Shown here one piece after another: positions 62,131 through 64,000 of a stretch of 64,000 nucleotides of DNA. Each line of letters begins with the position of its first letter. Position 1 is the stretch's first letter. Location: contig NC_019866.2 in assembly GCF_002234675.1 (NCBI RefSeq), positions 19,637,311 to 19,701,310 on the forward strand, in the 5' to 3' direction. Origin of the DNA: Oryzias latipes (Eukaryota > Chordata > Actinopteri > Beloniformes > Adrianichthyidae). The notes beneath the pieces are model-generated. The model had not been told where the DNA came from and did no database searches. It saw only the letters and a list, made by a program, of their open reading frames with translations. Made by a program: the position numbers and the translations under genes.

Positions 62131-62896
62131 ATCAATAGGTAGCAGCAGGTAGCTAATTGCCCTGTACTTTCATTTTTTTTAACCTGTCCTGTCCAACAGC
62201 TGGGCAAACAGATGAGAGCTGAAGGCCTGTTGTGTTGGACATATTTTATTTTTACAACAGGAGTTAGGAATCTTCTGACAAACCAGAGGTATGTCTGAAT
62301 AAACCCCTCTTTTAATCGAGGCCAAACTTTGTTCATTTTAAATCATATCTGAAAATCTTTTGTGTTGGACCAGACGGAAAAGGAAAGGAGGGAAGAAGAG
62401 AGAGGGATGTTAGAGATGGGGGGGGGGGGGGGTAGGAGGGTGATTATAGAAAGGGGGGTCGGGTAAAATCATGAAGCAGCATGTAGCAACAAGTTGCTGG
62501 ATGTTTATGATCATTACTGTCAGGTTCAGCTGTACCAGTAATACAAATCTAGAAGGGGCGGGGCCTGTCCACACACACACTCAAATGTTAGAAACATACT
62601 TGTTGGCTCCAAAAATGTTTACATGTCAACATGTACACAATACAACTAATGTTCACACACGCATACTTATGCATTCAACCAACTAATGTGAAATATTTAT
62701 TTCAATCAATCAACTATTTGTGCAAAGGTCAGCTAACACCTGTGCTCAAGTGAGTGTTTATGTTCTTCTAAAATAGATGATGGAATGTAAAAAGGAGGGA
62801 GACTGCCCAGCCATCCCCAAACCAAGACCCCCACCGTAGCAGCATCAGCAACTAGGACCCCAGAGAGTGCAAGCTCCAGCCCAACCAGAAGAGCAG

Positions 62897-62930
<34 letters not shown>

Positions 62931-63249
62931 CCGTGCCGGGAGGGCTCAACGTGGGGCCCCGCCCCAGAAGAGCACACCAACACCCAGGAGTTCTGGGCAT
63001 CCCCCCAACCCAACCCCAGGCACGAGCCAGGGCTTCCCAAGGGAGACCCGCCCCGCACTCCAGGCAGTCATCCACCCGGCCCACGGTTGGTCCAGGAGAG
63101 AGCAAGGCAGGGGCCGGCCACCCCCGCCCAGGAAGAGGACGCCCGAGAGACTCATGGCCCGACCAGGGTCACCCACAGTTGGAATTTAAGCCCAGCGCTC
63201 AACCGCAATCAATAGGTGGCAGCAGGTAGCTAATTGCCCTGTACTTTCA
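62131..63249 (-). mobile_element. ~1 kb retroposon-like insertion flanked by 42-bp direct repeats
   Basis: A 42-bp sequence beginning atcaataggt and ending ctgtactttca lies at 62131-62172 and again at 63208-63249 with a single a/g difference. The enclosed segment begins with a T run (an A-tail on the minus strand) and contains an ataaaccc signal region. Simple G and C runs occur (62418-62432 and 62897-62929). Its GC-rich right part (ccaggcacgagccagggctt, ggagagagcaaggcaggggc) recalls leader sequences of fish retroposons. No ORF with a recognised domain is present. Confidence 0.55.
62897..62929. repeat. poly-C run of 33
   Basis: An uninterrupted homopolymer of C lies inside the GC-rich part of the retroposon-like insertion. 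Confidence 0.95.
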
Positions 63250-63860
63250 GATAAGAGAATTCCAGAAGAAGGGATCAGTGGCTTTGACAGTAGCATTGTG
63301 GCTTGGAAGACTATAGTGAGTTTATAGTAGGAAAAATGTAAACTTGAGTCTGGAATATATTTGGATCCAGATGAAGCGGAAAAGAAGTAGCCAAAGTCTT
63401 TCTCCCAGATTACTCAGTGTCCACATGTATCGATGACATGTCTACAGACAGAGTAGTCTGTAGTTTTGGAAAAGATCCCTATCAGTGGGAAACTTGCTGT
63501 GCAACTTGGTGAGTCTGCTGATGTCAGCATGAAATGCTCTACTATTGGTCTTTGTGTTTTGTGGATGGAAACCAATGACTTACGTATATATGAGAACTGG
63601 ACTGAATGACCCCTCTCCCCTGATTCCAAATAAGAAGTACCTACTGGCTCCAAAAAGCCAAAAGCCCATAGACTTCTGTGAATAAATAAACAGTTATACC
63701 ATGGTCCGGGTGAATACTCGCTTCTGATTGGCTGCTGGGTGTGCATCAAAAAGTGATATACCACAGGATAACCACACGGTTTCACTCTGAACTGATGCTT
63801 TATTTAACCCATTGGAAAGATCAGCATATATGTATAGCTTTATATAGACTGCAACGGTGG
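63250..63860. other. unassigned sequence
   Basis: No gene is supported. From about 63700 (gggtgaatactcgcttctga, ttggctgctgggtgtgcatc) it may already belong to the element carrying the hairpin at 63862. Confidence 0.35.
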
Positions 63861-63861
63861 T

Positions 63862-63918
63862 GCGAAACTATTTGTTATGTGGTGCGGCGCGGCTTCACAC
63901 CACATAACAAATAGTTCG
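63862..63918. repeat. long hairpin, stem 22 bp
   Basis: gcgaaactatttgttatgtg and its continuation gtg pair with caccacataacaaatagttcgc, with one bulged A and a short GC-rich loop (cggcgcggctt). This could be the palindromic end or middle of a MITE running off the window. Confidence 0.8.
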
Positions 63919-64000
63919 CTTTTTGTGACAAAAGCGATCCAAATTGGAAGAAAACAAGAAATAATGTCTAAAAACGGGTCACTATTTTTTTCTTTTGTAA

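Noticed and set aside
62845..63229. Poly-proline and poly-glycine frames across the C33 run
   Set aside because: Compositional artefacts of a homopolymer inside a GC-rich repeat.

Overview
The window looks like a repeat-rich stretch of a ray-finned fish (teleost, most likely percomorph) nuclear genome. The evidence is two recognisable vertebrate genes in intron-exon form (a CDC42 effector protein and a very large interferon-inducible GTPase) and a repeat population typical of teleosts: Rex1/L2-type, RTE and L1 LINEs, Harbinger, piggyBac, hAT and Tc1/mariner-like DNA transposons, tRNA-derived SINEs and a gamma-type endogenous retrovirus. The species cannot be named from the sequence alone.

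Layout. 1-4.5 kb: a broken Ty3/gypsy element with a LINE fragment inside, a tRNA-derived SINE, a ~1.2 kb inverted-repeat DNA transposon and a LINE endonuclease fragment. 4.5-11.2 kb: a nest. An antisense LINE was entered by a Harbinger transposon (4574-9416) and separately by a solo LTR (9507-10057). The Harbinger was itself entered by a protein-coding but polymerase-less LTR retrotransposon, and the locus then rearranged so that part of the Harbinger is present twice. 11.2-12.9 kb: a small inverted-repeat element and unassigned sequence. 12.9-26.8 kb: a second, Harbinger-like transposon with a HARBI1-type transposase relic. It is split by a 10.8 kb endogenous retrovirus (13488-24266; LTRs about 1-1.5% diverged by eye; 4-bp target duplication) and by a tRNA-derived repeat. 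27-29.6 kb: unassigned AT-rich DNA with a tiny retroposed tail. 29.67-34.42 kb: the large terminal exon of a GVIN1-like GTPase, minus strand. 35-41 kb: L1 and hAT remnants with an apparently intact 3.1 kb RTE retrotransposon (36364-39489). 41-49 kb: unassigned DNA, a LINE-type repeat, Tc1/IS630-like transposase relics and a gypsy gag relic. 51.85-57.5 kb: cdc42ep1, two coding exons on the minus strand, with an intron of about 4.6 kb carrying a piggyBac-type MITE that contains a LINE. 57.5-64 kb: mostly unassigned DNA with a MITE, a 1 kb insertion flanked by 42-bp repeats and a terminal hairpin.

Only cdc42ep1 and the GVIN1-like gene look like host genes. Nearly everything else is mobile DNA, and target-site duplications give an order of insertion in several places. 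The most unusual signal is in the retrovirus. Between the nucleocapsid zinc knuckle and reverse transcriptase, where an aspartic protease is expected, I see no D-[ST]-G motif. Instead there is a segment with paired H-x-T and H-x-S motifs resembling the 2H phosphoesterase fold.
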